A DNA stretch of 14,167 nt, taken from the NCBI GenBank assembly GCA_022704885.1, contig JAKJFO010000107.1, positions 1 through 14,167 on the forward strand, written 5' to 3'. The first letter of the stretch is position 1, and each line of letters starts with the position of its first letter. The position numbers were made by a program, and so were the translations under genes. The notes below the pieces were generated by a model that worked only from the letters and a program-made list of their open reading frames with translations, did no database searches and was not told where the DNA came from. Origin of the DNA: Candidatus Rifleibacteriota bacterium. Lineage in GTDB: Bacteria; Riflebacteria; Ozemobacteria; Ozemobacterales; Ozemobacteraceae. Positions 1-6,817 of the stretch are shown piece by piece.

Positions 1-107
1 AGAGTCAGAGCGGCGATAGCAACGACTGCGATGAGACCGATGATCAAAGCGTATTCGACCAGGCCCTGGCCTTCTTCTTCACGTACAAATCTGCGAATGA
101 GTTCCAT
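1..107 (-). CDS. flp: Flp-family type IVb pilin, N-terminal part (cut by window edge)
   Basis: This encodes the first 35 residues of a small pilin of the Flp/Fap family, the major subunit of tight-adherence (Tad) pili. A short basic and acidic leader (MELIRRFVREEEG) is followed by QGLVEYALIIG and a hydrophobic stretch. Prepilin peptidase should cut between Gly13 and Gln14. This puts Glu18 at mature position +5, followed by Tyr, the Flp hallmark of a Glu-Tyr pair. The start is fixed by an AGGAGG sequence 6 nt upstream. The gene runs off the left edge, so length and C-terminus are unknown; family members are usually 50-80 residues. It follows a 427-bp spacer containing its own promoter-like signals, so it is probably transcribed separately from the lipoprotein gene behind it. 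Family assignment is confident; the Tad machinery itself is not in this window. Confidence 0.9.
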   Translation of the reverse strand, partial: MELIRRFVREEEGQGLVEYALIIGLIAVVAIAALT

Positions 108-113
108 ATGAAT

Positions 114-119
114 CCTCCT
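114..119 (-). promoter_or_regulatory. Shine-Dalgarno of the Flp pilin gene
   Basis: A full AGGAGG on the minus strand, 6 nt before the ATG at 107. It decides the pilin start and suggests strong translation, as expected for a major structural subunit. Confidence 0.85.
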
Positions 120-124
120 GAAAT

Positions 125-173
125 ATTTTGGCGTTCTGCCAATAATGTATTATCGCAAATACAATGCCAAAAT
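125..173. repeat. Short inverted repeat around the pilin transcription start region
   Basis: ATTTTGGC (125-132) and GCCAAAAT (166-173) are perfect 8-bp inverted arms separated by 33 bp. A smaller hairpin, TTGGC-GTTCT-GCCAA, sits at 128-142. The right arm overlaps the sigma-54-like -24 element and the left arm lies in the predicted leader. The pair could be an operator or an mRNA structure, but such 8-bp matches also arise by chance in AT-rich spacers. Confidence 0.35.
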
Positions 174-177
174 GCAA
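149..177 (-). promoter_or_regulatory. Candidate pilin promoter with overlapping sigma-70-like and sigma-54-like elements
   Basis: On the minus strand, TTGCAT (177-172) and GATAAT (154-149) are separated by exactly 17 bp, and the -10 is preceded by TGC, giving an extended -10. Inside the same stretch, TGGCAT (169-164), five bases, then TTGC (158-155) forms a GG-N10-GC arrangement, the spacing of a sigma-54 -24/-12 promoter. Either would start transcription near 142-144, leaving about 35 nt of leader before the Shine-Dalgarno. Pilin genes in several bacteria are sigma-54 dependent with PilR-type activators, so the second reading is plausible. Neither use has been shown, and which factor acts is undecided. 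Confidence 0.45.
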
Positions 178-351
178 TTTTTTGTTGAAAAAAGAGCTTT
201 TCAGCTTTAATGCGGGTTTTGCGGGTGCGGTACTTTTGTGCCAACGAAAGGTGGGAGAAATTGCAGGTAATCTTTACCGCGCGTGAGGCAAAGTTGCCGC
301 AAACGAGAAACGACTCCCAAAAAAGCTACGAAAAGCAGTGGCTACAGCGTC

Positions 352-404
352 AGAAGAAGAAGAAGAAGAAGAAGAAGAAGAAGAAGAAGAAGAAGAAGAA
401 GAAG
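352..404. repeat. Pure GAA/TTC trinucleotide microsatellite, about 17-18 copies
   Basis: AGA is repeated without interruption for 53 bp, then the sequence moves directly into a CCGCAGATT-type repeat. The tract is polypurine on the plus strand and polypyrimidine on the minus strand, a perfect mirror repeat of the kind that can form triplex (H-) DNA. It lies outside any gene, about 245 bp upstream of the pilin start. Copy number is likely to vary by slippage, and the printed length could also reflect assembly error. Confidence 0.95.
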
Positions 405-410
405 GCAGAA

Positions 411-520
411 TCCGCAGATTGCGCGGATTTAACCGATTGCGAGAGGGCCTAATTCTATTGCGATTTCGATAATGATATCTATTAAAAATCTGCGGTAATC
501 AGCGTAATCTTGCGGTTACG
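411..520. repeat. Two inverted copies of a CCGCAGATT-type dispersed repeat
   Basis: The plus strand at 411-441 reads TCCGCAGATTGCGCGGATTT and onward to ATTGCG. The minus strand at 520-488 reads CGTAACCGCAAGATTACGCT and onward to CGCAGATT. The two align as diverged copies in opposite orientation. Perfect arms CCGCAGATT (412-420) and AATCTGCGG (488-496) flank 67 bp. This word resembles a short repeat seen between genes in many unrelated bacteria; that resemblance is from memory, not from a search. The arms could form a large stem in the transcript leaving the lipoprotein gene. Confidence 0.6.
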
Positions 521-534
521 ACCTTTTAGCCAAG

Positions 535-2529
535 CTATTCTTCGTAAGGGATTGTCTCGCGCTCGATGCCCCAGGTGTCTTCGATCGAGGGGTAGGGCTG
601 GCGCAGGCGGTAATCGTATTTGTCGCCGGTTATTTCCATCATCAGAAGAACAGACTCGGTTGTGCTGTCGGCCGAGGCGGTACAGCCGACATAAGCAACT
701 TCAGAACTGAAGTCGGTCATGTTGTTCGGGCCGAATACGGGCAGGGGCAGGGTGCCGAGCAGGTGCTCGATGCCCTTCTGGCCGGTGCCAAAAGCACTTC
801 GACGCGCCATGAAGATGTTTTTCCTGATGATCGGACTGCCCTGATTGATCTGAATGAGATACGGCGTATCGAAGGTGTTGTAGTCGATGGTGGCGTTGCG
901 CTGAACCAGCTTTATGCCGGTTCCCAGCGGCGAAACGAACAGATTGTTGGTGAATCTGATATTGCCGTCGGCTTCGTTCGAAATCAGGCCGGTCTCGGTA
1001 TATTCGAGAAAGTTGCAGCCACTGATCTCGATGCCGTCGTTGAGCTGCGAAGTTATGCCAATCGCCGGGTGAATGAAAGTGCTGCCGGTAACCAGCAGGT
1101 TTGTGTTACTTTTCAGTTCCATACCGGTCGAGCAGCGTTGAGCGGTTATCGCGTTAACCTGCAGATCGATGCTGTTCTCAACCTTTACTGCTGTGTCGCA
1201 GTTCTTGATCGCCAGGGTTGAGAAAATGCCCGCCGAATTGCTGATGTGCAGGCCGGTCGTCGCATCGGAAATAACCGCATTGACCAGCGTGTTAACCGTG
1301 CTCTCGACACCTTCGAATCTGATGCCGCCCCAGGCGCCCTTTTCCGGGTTCGTCTTCTGGGACGCGAAGATAACTGGAAAATCAGCTGTTGCCGAAGCTA
1401 CTATGGCCCCTGATACAGTTATTTCAACGCGGTTGGTATCTCCGAGCCTGAATGCGTCGCTTTCGGCAACCAGCACTTCGACACCTGAATCTATGCGCAG
1501 AATGCCGGTTTCGGTTACATTGAGGTCGCCGGCCAGGATATAGGGGCTGTTGGCGCGGATCCAGCGCACTTCGCTCGAAATGTTGCCGGGCACCAGCATG
1601 CTCGCGACGTTGTTGTAGCCGCCCTCGTTGCCGGCCTGATCGATTGCGGTGACGCGATAATGATACTTTTTGCCGGGTATGACGGTGTAGTCGGTGAAGC
1701 GTTCCTGACCCTTTGGAATCAGCGTGTTACTGACCTGGTCAAAAGTTGCGTTGGCCAGCTCACTGCGATATACTTTGTAGCCCTTTAGATCGGGGTCAGA
1801 GACAGCCGCCCAGAAAACGGTAACCTGACCGGGAGTAGAAGTCAGTGCTGCTGATACTCCGGTAGGAGCAGCTGGTGGCGTCTTGTCTTCGAGCGAATTC
1901 TGGGTGACAAAGCTGCTCGAAGTCGAGGTCTCGGTCGAACGCCCTTCACGGTTGGCGATTATTCTGAAATAATACTGTTTCTCGGGCGCGAGATCGATCA
2001 GTCTAACTCTGTGGGTGGTCGCGTAAACTCCAGTTTCTTCCCGAACCGCCCGGCCGTAAGACTCGGATTCACCATATTCTACCAGCCCATTGGTATAGTC
2101 TGTTGTCTTCCAGGAGATTAGTGCATGGGTCGCAGATACTTCTTCAACTTTAATTTCGAGATAACCGAAACTTTTGGCTTCGATCGCAAAATCTTCGGCT
2201 GTACTGTTCTGACCAGAATAGATCGCCAGACCAAAACGTGACGGGTGATAGCCGAAGGCCTGCACGAGAAAAGTCTGGTCACCGAAGCCAACTGCCTCGA
2301 TAAAATATTTTCCATCGGCGTCGGTAAGCGACCAGCGGGTATTGTCGTATTCCCAGCTCACCAGCGCATCTTCTACCGGCAGGCCACTTTTGTCGACAAT
2401 TCGCCCGCTCAGACTGCCTTCGCGCGGCGTGACATTATTGCCGGCGCAGCCGATGATGCCAGTTCCGAGAATCAGCAGCAGAAGTGCTGCCAACGTGGTT
2501 ACCCGCATTTTGTTGAAGTTAAGATTCAT
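535..2529 (-). CDS. Multidomain surface lipoprotein: carboxypeptidase-regulatory-like, two FN3-like and beta-helix domains
   Basis: A 664-residue predicted lipoprotein. Residues 1-27 form a signal peptide with a long Leu/Ala core, ending in the lipobox IIGC with Cys28 as the lipidated residue. Ala at +2 would allow sorting to the outer membrane. About 38-112 is a carboxypeptidase-regulatory-like beta sandwich (SGRIVDKSG, then DADGKYFI). About 123-208 and 218-313 are fibronectin III-like domains, the first of the purple-acid-phosphatase N-terminal kind (VEYGESESYG, then APEKQYYFRI), the second with KGYKVYRS and DQAGNEGGYNN. About 320-600 is a right-handed beta-helix with Asn- and Gly-rich coils. 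The tail DYRLRQPYPSIED resembles the usual end of such helices. It has no recognised catalytic residues, so binding or adhesion is more likely than enzyme activity, although pectate-lyase-like folds can be lyases. The Shine-Dalgarno at the chosen ATG is weak. Met8 also leaves a complete signal peptide, so the start is uncertain by seven residues. It is flanked on both sides by repeat-rich spacers. Confidence 0.85.
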   Translation of the reverse strand: MNLNFNKMRVTTLAALLLLILGTGIIGCAGNNVTPREGSLSGRIVDKSGLPVEDALVSWEYDNTRWSLTDADGKYFIEAVGFGDQTFLVQAFGYHPSRFGLAIYSGQNSTAEDFAIEAKSFGYLEIKVEEVSATHALISWKTTDYTNGLVEYGESESYGRAVREETGVYATTHRVRLIDLAPEKQYYFRIIANREGRSTETSTSSSFVTQNSLEDKTPPAAPTGVSAALTSTPGQVTVFWAAVSDPDLKGYKVYRSELANATFDQVSNTLIPKGQERFTDYTVIPGKKYHYRVTAIDQAGNEGGYNNVASMLVPGNISSEVRWIRANSPYILAGDLNVTETGILRIDSGVEVLVAESDAFRLGDTNRVEITVSGAIVASATADFPVIFASQKTNPEKGAWGGIRFEGVESTVNTLVNAVISDATTGLHISNSAGIFSTLAIKNCDTAVKVENSIDLQVNAITAQRCSTGMELKSNTNLLVTGSTFIHPAIGITSQLNDGIEISGCNFLEYTETGLISNEADGNIRFTNNLFVSPLGTGIKLVQRNATIDYNTFDTPYLIQINQGSPIIRKNIFMARRSAFGTGQKGIEHLLGTLPLPVFGPNNMTDFSSEVAYVGCTASADSTTESVLLMMEITGDKYDYRLRQPYPSIEDTWGIERETIPYEE

Positions 2530-2539
2530 GTTTCTTATC

Positions 2540-2587
2540 TTTCGTTCTAGTTCTCGTGTTCGTAATCGTTCTCGTAATCGTTGTCGT
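2540..2587 (-). repeat. Tandem hexamer repeat ACGANN, eight units
   Basis: Read on the minus strand, the units are ACGACA, ACGATT, ACGAGA, ACGATT, ACGAAC, ACGAGA, ACTAGA and ACGAAA, a strict 6-bp period with the first four bases nearly fixed. The array ends 10 bp before the lipoprotein ATG, so it occupies the place where a leader, ribosome site or promoter spacer would be. Hexamer gain or loss would keep frame but change spacing, a possible way to vary expression. Similar ACGATTACGA arrays are remembered from other environmental genomes but were not searched. Confidence 0.8.
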
Positions 2588-2596
2588 CAAACGTTC

Positions 2597-2667
2597 ATGG
2601 ATTCTGCGACTTTCTTCTTCGCCAACCCTGCTTCGCTGAAGCTACGCAGAACTCCTCGCAATGACGT
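2597..2667 (-). repeat. Structured dispersed repeat with a CATTGCGAGGAG core
   Basis: On the minus strand this begins ACGTCATTGCGAGGAG, the signature word of a short dispersed palindromic repeat known from many unrelated bacteria (recognised from memory). It contains perfect 7-bp arms TTCTGCG/CGCAGAA (2602-2608 and 2645-2651) and, inside them, a 5-bp hairpin GCTTC-GCT-GAAGC (2630-2642). It starts 1 bp after the TPR stop codon and fills half of the 139-bp gap before the lipoprotein gene. Without a following T-run it is not a classical terminator. It could protect the upstream mRNA end or attenuate read-through. Confidence 0.65.
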
Positions 2668-2668
2668 G

Positions 2669-5236
2669 CTATTTCAGCTTCGAGAAGGCTTCTTTGGCGA
2701 ACTTTGAGATCTGGGTGTTGGTAGGAGCATTGTCGAATGATCGCTTGTAACAGGCTTTTGCCTCGCGCAGCATTTTCTTTTCCTCATAGGCCTGGCCCAG
2801 ATAGAAGCAGGCGTAAGAGTCGCCCGGAGACAGATTGACCACCCGCACCAGCGCATCGATCGCGGCATCGGCAGAATGCTTGTCGAGATGCGCTACCCCG
2901 AGGTTGTAGAGGGCGTAGGTATCTTCGGGGTTGATTTCGACTGCGCGCTGCAGGGCGACGATTGCCTCGTCGATCTGTCCCTGTTCGTAGAACGAGAGGC
3001 CAAGGTGTGAATGTGAATAGGCGTCGTCAGAATCGAGCTCGATCGCATGCGAAAACGCCTTGATAGCCATGGGAATACGTCCCGAATTCTTGTAGAGAAC
3101 GCCGAGGCTGTACTGCGAGAAGGCATCGTCTGGATTCAGCATGATCGCCTTTTTGAACGATGCTTCAGCCTGCTCGCGGTTGCCCATGGCTCGATAAATG
3201 CTGCCTAACAGGTAGTGAGCGTAGAATTTTTCGCCGTCGAGTCTGATGCTCATCATTGTGCAGTTAAGCGCATTCTCAAGCTGGTTGAGACTCTTATATA
3301 CTGCGCCGAGAATCATCAGCACCGAAGGGTTGTCTTCCTGGTATTTTAGAAGCTCTTCAAAGGTTTCGCGTGCTTCTTCCATCATGCCGTTGTTCTTGTA
3401 GATCAGGCCCAGTACATAACGGCTCTCGGTGTCTTCTGGATTCAGCTTGATCGTGCGTTTGATCGAGCTGATCGCTTCTTCAAGGCGGCCCTGGTTGAGA
3501 TAAGCCTTGCCGAGGTGGAAAAAGGCTTCCTGGAAATCCGGGTCGAGTTCGATGGTTCGATGCCACGAGCTGATTGCCAGATCAGACTTGCCAACGCTCT
3601 TGTAGGCGATGCCAAGCTGCAGATGGGCATGCGAAAAATCGGGGTCGAGCGCGATCGCTTTTTCCCATTCTCTGATCGCTTCATCGACCATTCCCTTTTC
3701 GCGGTAGGCCAGACCAAGCCGATAATGGGCGCCGGCGTTGTCGGGATTTATGGTTACCGAACGTTTCCAGCGTGTCAGGTTCTGGTCATCGATGCCCTTG
3801 AGGCGGTAGATGACTTCAAGGTTATAATTAGCGAAACTGTCGTATGGATTGAGGGCGATGACCTTGCGGTATTCGATGATCGCCTCGTCATACATTTCCT
3901 TGTTCTTGTAGGCCGAAGCCAGCTTGTAGTGCGCCTCGGGGTTGTTCGGATTATTGGCGATCTCGGCCTTGTATTTTTCGATCATCATGTCGATTTCGGT
4001 CTTGTTTCTGATGATCGCGGCCGGTTTGGGAGCGGGTTCGCTGCCCGTCTTACGGCGCAGTTCGGTCGCCTTGCGCCAGTGAAATACCGCCTGTTCGCAC
4101 TGCCCCTTGACGTCGTAGATTTCGCCAAGCACGTCATGGGCGCGGCTCAGACGGGCATCGAGAAATAGACTGCGTTTGAGCTCGCCAGTTGCTTCTTCGA
4201 GCATGCCGCGGTCTTTGTAGGAAAGGCCCAGATTGAAATGCAGTTCGGCATCGTTCGGATTGAGATTGTTCTCGAGCCTGAACTGCTCGATCGCCTTCTG
4301 AATCTCGCCTTTCTTGCGCATGACCATGCCGATGAAAAAGCGCAGGCGCGGGTACTTGGGGTCGATTTTGAGCGCCTTGCGGAACTCAGCCAGTGCTGCG
4401 TCGTCCATGTTGAGCTTCAAAAAAGATTGCCCGAGATATACGTGCGCTTCGAGCAGCATCGGGCTGATAGAGAGCACCCGTTTGAAGGCTTCGACCGCTT
4501 CGTCATAAGACTGACTGAAGAAATGTGCCATACCAATGTTCAAAAAGGCGAAGGCGTTGTCGGGGTTGATTCTGATTGAATCTTTGAGCTGTTTGATCGC
4601 CTCTTCGTAGTTTTCGAGGCTGATATAACTGCGGCCGAGCTGGCACAGGGCGTAAGCGTCCTGCGGGTTGAGCAGCACCGCCTTTTTGAATTCGACGATA
4701 GCCTTTTTGGGTTTGCCGATCTCGAGATACACCGCACCAAGCGAGAAGTGCGCGTAGGCATAGTCTCGATTGAGGTCGATGGCGTTTTTGAGGCGCACAA
4801 TCGCTTCGTCATAGAGTTTTTTCAGCTTATAGATGAGGCCCAGCTGCAGATGCGAAAAGGCGAAGTCGGCTTTGAGCGAAATCGCTTTCTTGAACCTGAT
4901 GATCGCTTCATCATACATGCCCTTGAGTTTGTAGATTACTCCGAGATTCGCATAGGGAAAGGCGTATGACGGGTTGTACATGATCGCTTTCTTGAACTCG
5001 GTGATCGCTTCGTTGAGCATGCCTTTGTTGCGGTAGGCGAGGCCGATAAAATTGTGGGCATAGGCGTCTTTGGGGTTGATCGTGATGGCATCTTTGAAAA
5101 CATTGATGGCACGGTCGGTTTCGCCCGACATTTCGAGCGCGCGGGCAAGCTGGTAATAAGCGAAAAAGTCGCGCGGATTAGCTGCAATCCGTCGCTTGCA
5201 ATCTTTGATGATTTCGTCGAGTTTTCGTTCTGCCAT
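2669..5236 (-). CDS. Giant TPR protein, 23 tetratricopeptide repeats in two blocks
   Basis: An 855-residue protein with almost no sequence other than TPRs. After a 23-residue N-cap, repeats of exactly 34 residues run from about 24 to 397 (eleven copies). A Pro/Ala-rich linker (about 398-410) follows, then a second N-cap-like helix (about 411-432), twelve more repeats (about 433-840) and a short closing helix. Typical repeats read AYAHNFIGLAYRNKG and then EAITEFKKAI with NP at the end. There is no signal peptide, membrane segment or catalytic domain, so it is likely a cytoplasmic scaffold that binds proteins or peptides. The longest arrays of this type resemble the TPR part of O-GlcNAc transferases, but no transferase domain is attached. 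The start is set by AGGAGG 5 nt upstream of the ATG. It follows the Nudix gene by 14 nt. Its place at the end of a pilus-type operon suggests a partner in that system, but no specific role can be read from the sequence. Confidence 0.93.
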   Translation of the reverse strand: MAERKLDEIIKDCKRRIAANPRDFFAYYQLARALEMSGETDRAINVFKDAITINPKDAYAHNFIGLAYRNKGMLNEAITEFKKAIMYNPSYAFPYANLGVIYKLKGMYDEAIIRFKKAISLKADFAFSHLQLGLIYKLKKLYDEAIVRLKNAIDLNRDYAYAHFSLGAVYLEIGKPKKAIVEFKKAVLLNPQDAYALCQLGRSYISLENYEEAIKQLKDSIRINPDNAFAFLNIGMAHFFSQSYDEAVEAFKRVLSISPMLLEAHVYLGQSFLKLNMDDAALAEFRKALKIDPKYPRLRFFIGMVMRKKGEIQKAIEQFRLENNLNPNDAELHFNLGLSYKDRGMLEEATGELKRSLFLDARLSRAHDVLGEIYDVKGQCEQAVFHWRKATELRRKTGSEPAPKPAAIIRNKTEIDMMIEKYKAEIANNPNNPEAHYKLASAYKNKEMYDEAIIEYRKVIALNPYDSFANYNLEVIYRLKGIDDQNLTRWKRSVTINPDNAGAHYRLGLAYREKGMVDEAIREWEKAIALDPDFSHAHLQLGIAYKSVGKSDLAISSWHRTIELDPDFQEAFFHLGKAYLNQGRLEEAISSIKRTIKLNPEDTESRYVLGLIYKNNGMMEEARETFEELLKYQEDNPSVLMILGAVYKSLNQLENALNCTMMSIRLDGEKFYAHYLLGSIYRAMGNREQAEASFKKAIMLNPDDAFSQYSLGVLYKNSGRIPMAIKAFSHAIELDSDDAYSHSHLGLSFYEQGQIDEAIVALQRAVEINPEDTYALYNLGVAHLDKHSADAAIDALVRVVNLSPGDSYACFYLGQAYEEKKMLREAKACYKRSFDNAPTNTQISKFAKEAFSKLK

Positions 5237-5241
5237 GCCTG

Positions 5242-5247
5242 CCTCCT
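5242..5247 (-). promoter_or_regulatory. Shine-Dalgarno of the TPR gene
   Basis: AGGAGG, 5 nt before the ATG at 5236, lies within the 14-nt gap after the Nudix stop codon. It fixes the start of the TPR protein and supports coupled translation with the gene before it. Confidence 0.85.
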
Positions 5248-5250
5248 GTG

Positions 5251-5709
5251 TCAGCTTATCCAGTCCAGTGTTCTGAACAGCTCCGGGGTTTTTCCCCCTG
5301 CGTAGTCCAACAGATCGGTCTTCATTGCCGGGTAGATGGTCGATTTTTCGATTTCTTCGGGCCCGAAGAAGTCAAATCCCTCAACCCTCTTATCAGTGCC
5401 GGTTGCCAGCGTCGAGAAGTCCGGCCTGATGCCCTCGAAGACCATGAACTGAATGTGACGACCCGTTTCTTTGTTGATAGATTCTCTTATGAACAGCAGG
5501 CGGAAATCTTCCGCCCTTATCTGCAGCTCCTCGGCGAGTTCGCGCGCTGCGGCTTCCTTGGCCGTTTCGCCGGCATCCTGCCCGCCTCCGGGCAAAAGCC
5601 AGTAACGCCGGCCGTCTTTGCAGTGACGCGCGAAGCATATCCGCCCGTCATCACGCTTCAGCAGCACGGAAATCCTGATCCGGATAGAGTTGTTGTCAAG
5701 CTGTTGCAC
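5251..5709 (-). CDS. Nudix (NUDIX) hydrolase
   Basis: A 152-residue single-domain Nudix protein, of ordinary length for the family. The Nudix box spans about residues 42-64: Gly42, five residues, Glu48, seven residues, then RELAEELQI. The metal-binding REXXEE core (Arg56, Glu57, Glu60, Glu61) is intact, while the late Gly of the consensus is Gln63. Preceding it are KRDDGRICFARH and YWLLPGGG, the usual strand and loop before the box. Such enzymes hydrolyse nucleoside diphosphates linked to another group, often sanitising nucleotides or degrading signalling dinucleotides; substrate cannot be told. The start is GTG at 5709, the first possible start after an in-frame TAG 9 nt upstream, with only a weak ribosome site. 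It lies 40 nt after cheR and 14 nt before the TPR gene. Confidence 0.92.
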   Translation of the reverse strand: MQQLDNNSIRIRISVLLKRDDGRICFARHCKDGRRYWLLPGGGQDAGETAKEAAARELAEELQIRAEDFRLLFIRESINKETGRHIQFMVFEGIRPDFSTLATGTDKRVEGFDFFGPEEIEKSTIYPAMKTDLLDYAGGKTPELFRTLDWIS

Positions 5710-5749
5710 ACCTATCTACATCGGCAGGCATCAGCCCAAACTGAACAGA

Positions 5750-6805
5750 TTATTTTACAATAAGGCGGGAGCTTGCGATTTTTATTGCATTGAGCGCGAA
5801 AAGCTCTTCGACTTTGGCTGATTCGCGTTTGCGCAGGTAGATGGCGCGGCGTGGCGCCAGGCTGTGCTCCTGCGGGATTTTTTCGAGCTGAAAAAAGAAA
5901 CCGTTGTTTTTGAGCAGGTTGAGCGCACGCAATAGATCGGTCGGGGTTTTGAATTTGACCAGCTGCAGCTCGTTGCTTTGCTGCAGCTTGCGGTAAACAA
6001 TCTCGTTTTCGACGAAAATCTGCGTGAAATCCTGCTGCGCGCCGGCCTTGAGCATCTCGTTGGCGCTGGTGACGTAAAACCCGCCTGGCTCGAGGACCTT
6101 GAAAAAACGACGCGCAATCTTGTCCTTGTTGCTCTCATCAAAATAGATCATGGTGTTGCGACAGAAAATTATGTCGTAACTGCGGGCCGGCCAGCTGGCG
6201 AGCAGGTTCAGCAGCTCAAATGAACAAAACCTGCGATATTCCGGTTTTACCTGCCAGTTGTTGTGGGAATGCTTCGCAAAATATTTTGCCAGCATCTTTT
6301 CGCTCAGCAGCTTGAGTTCATTGGCACCATAGATTCCTGAACGGGCACGTTCTATGGAATCGCTCGAAATGTCGCTGCCGGTGAGCTGAATGTTGAACTT
6401 ATCGGCTTCTGGCATGGCATCGAGAATGGTGAACAGTATCGAATAGATTTCGGCGCCAATCGAACAGCCGGCCGACCAGATGCGCAGGCGGTTGTCGCCG
6501 GTCTGGCGACAGTTGTCGATGAGCGCTGGCAATATGTGTTCACGCAGAATCTTGAAATGCTCGGGATGCCTGAAAAACCAGGTCTCATTCGTGGTCAGGC
6601 TGTTGAGCAGTTCGATGCGCAGTTTGAGGTCTCTTTTCGCTTTGCTTATTATATCCGGCAGAGTGGTGCAGTCGAAATCATTCAATATTGGCTCGACCCG
6701 GTTCTCAACGAAAGAATAGCGTGCCGGCGGAAAGCTCAGGCCGTATTCACGGTTAAGGTACAGGCAAAAATCACTGATTTCTCGGGCGCTGAATCGGGTA
6801 CTCAT
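5750..6805 (-). CDS. cheR: CheR/PilK-type SAM-dependent protein methyltransferase
   Basis: A 351-residue CheR-family enzyme, which uses S-adenosylmethionine to methylate glutamates of chemoreceptors. The N-terminal helical domain (about 1-70) leads into TTNETWFFR (71-79), an exact family signature. WSAGCSIGAEIYS (110-122) is the SAM-binding motif I; the usual GEEPY is GAEIY here, so one acidic residue is lost. GSDIS (143-147) with SGIYG follows the SAM ribose-binding strand, and FCRNTMIYF (214-222) is the canonical late motif. About 272-351 is an extra, unrecognised C-terminal region not needed for catalysis. No chemoreceptor, cheB, cheA or cheW gene is nearby. Since Pseudomonas PilK and Myxococcus FrzF are CheR relatives that act on surface-motility signalling, its place after three prepilin genes suggests a pilus-linked role. 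It starts 12 nt after the zinc-ribbon gene with a weak AGAAG ribosome site. Confidence 0.93.
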   Translation of the reverse strand: MSTRFSAREISDFCLYLNREYGLSFPPARYSFVENRVEPILNDFDCTTLPDIISKAKRDLKLRIELLNSLTTNETWFFRHPEHFKILREHILPALIDNCRQTGDNRLRIWSAGCSIGAEIYSILFTILDAMPEADKFNIQLTGSDISSDSIERARSGIYGANELKLLSEKMLAKYFAKHSHNNWQVKPEYRRFCSFELLNLLASWPARSYDIIFCRNTMIYFDESNKDKIARRFFKVLEPGGFYVTSANEMLKAGAQQDFTQIFVENEIVYRKLQQSNELQLVKFKTPTDLLRALNLLKNNGFFFQLEKIPQEHSLAPRRAIYLRKRESAKVEELFALNAIKIASSRLIVK

Positions 6806-6817
6806 TTTTATATCTTC

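Larger units (their letters stand above)
108..534. other. Intergenic region between the lipoprotein and Flp pilin genes
   Basis: A 427-bp gene-free spacer. From the lipoprotein stop toward the pilin it holds an inverted pair of dispersed-repeat copies (411-520), a 53-bp GAA microsatellite (352-404), about 170 bp with nothing recognisable (roughly 180-350), and the pilin promoter and Shine-Dalgarno (114-177). No convincing small gene is present: the one longer plus-strand reading frame is carried by the microsatellite as poly-lysine. No strong intrinsic terminator follows the lipoprotein stop. Only a weak CTG/CAG stem followed by TTTTT is seen near 486-502. Confidence 0.8.

Noticed and set aside
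183..205. AGCT-GAAA-AGCT hairpin followed by CTTTTTT on the minus strand, terminator-like
   Set aside because: The stem is only 4 bp and lies just upstream of the pilin promoter, far from the lipoprotein stop. Too weak to call.
352..404. CRISPR array or satellite-type repeat
   Set aside because: The tract is a pure trinucleotide without spacers and no cas genes are present.
210..452. Plus-strand reading frame with a long poly-lysine stretch
   Set aside because: The lysines come from the GAA microsatellite and the tail from a dispersed repeat. It has no ribosome site and no protein-like composition.
763..1543. Plus-strand reading frames opposite the lipoprotein gene
   Set aside because: They are overlapping shadows of a gene with a clear lipobox and domains.
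3515..4168. 217-residue plus-strand reading frame opposite the TPR gene
   Set aside because: It is antisense to repeated TPR codons; the 34-codon period keeps the opposite frame open. The TPR protein explains the sequence.
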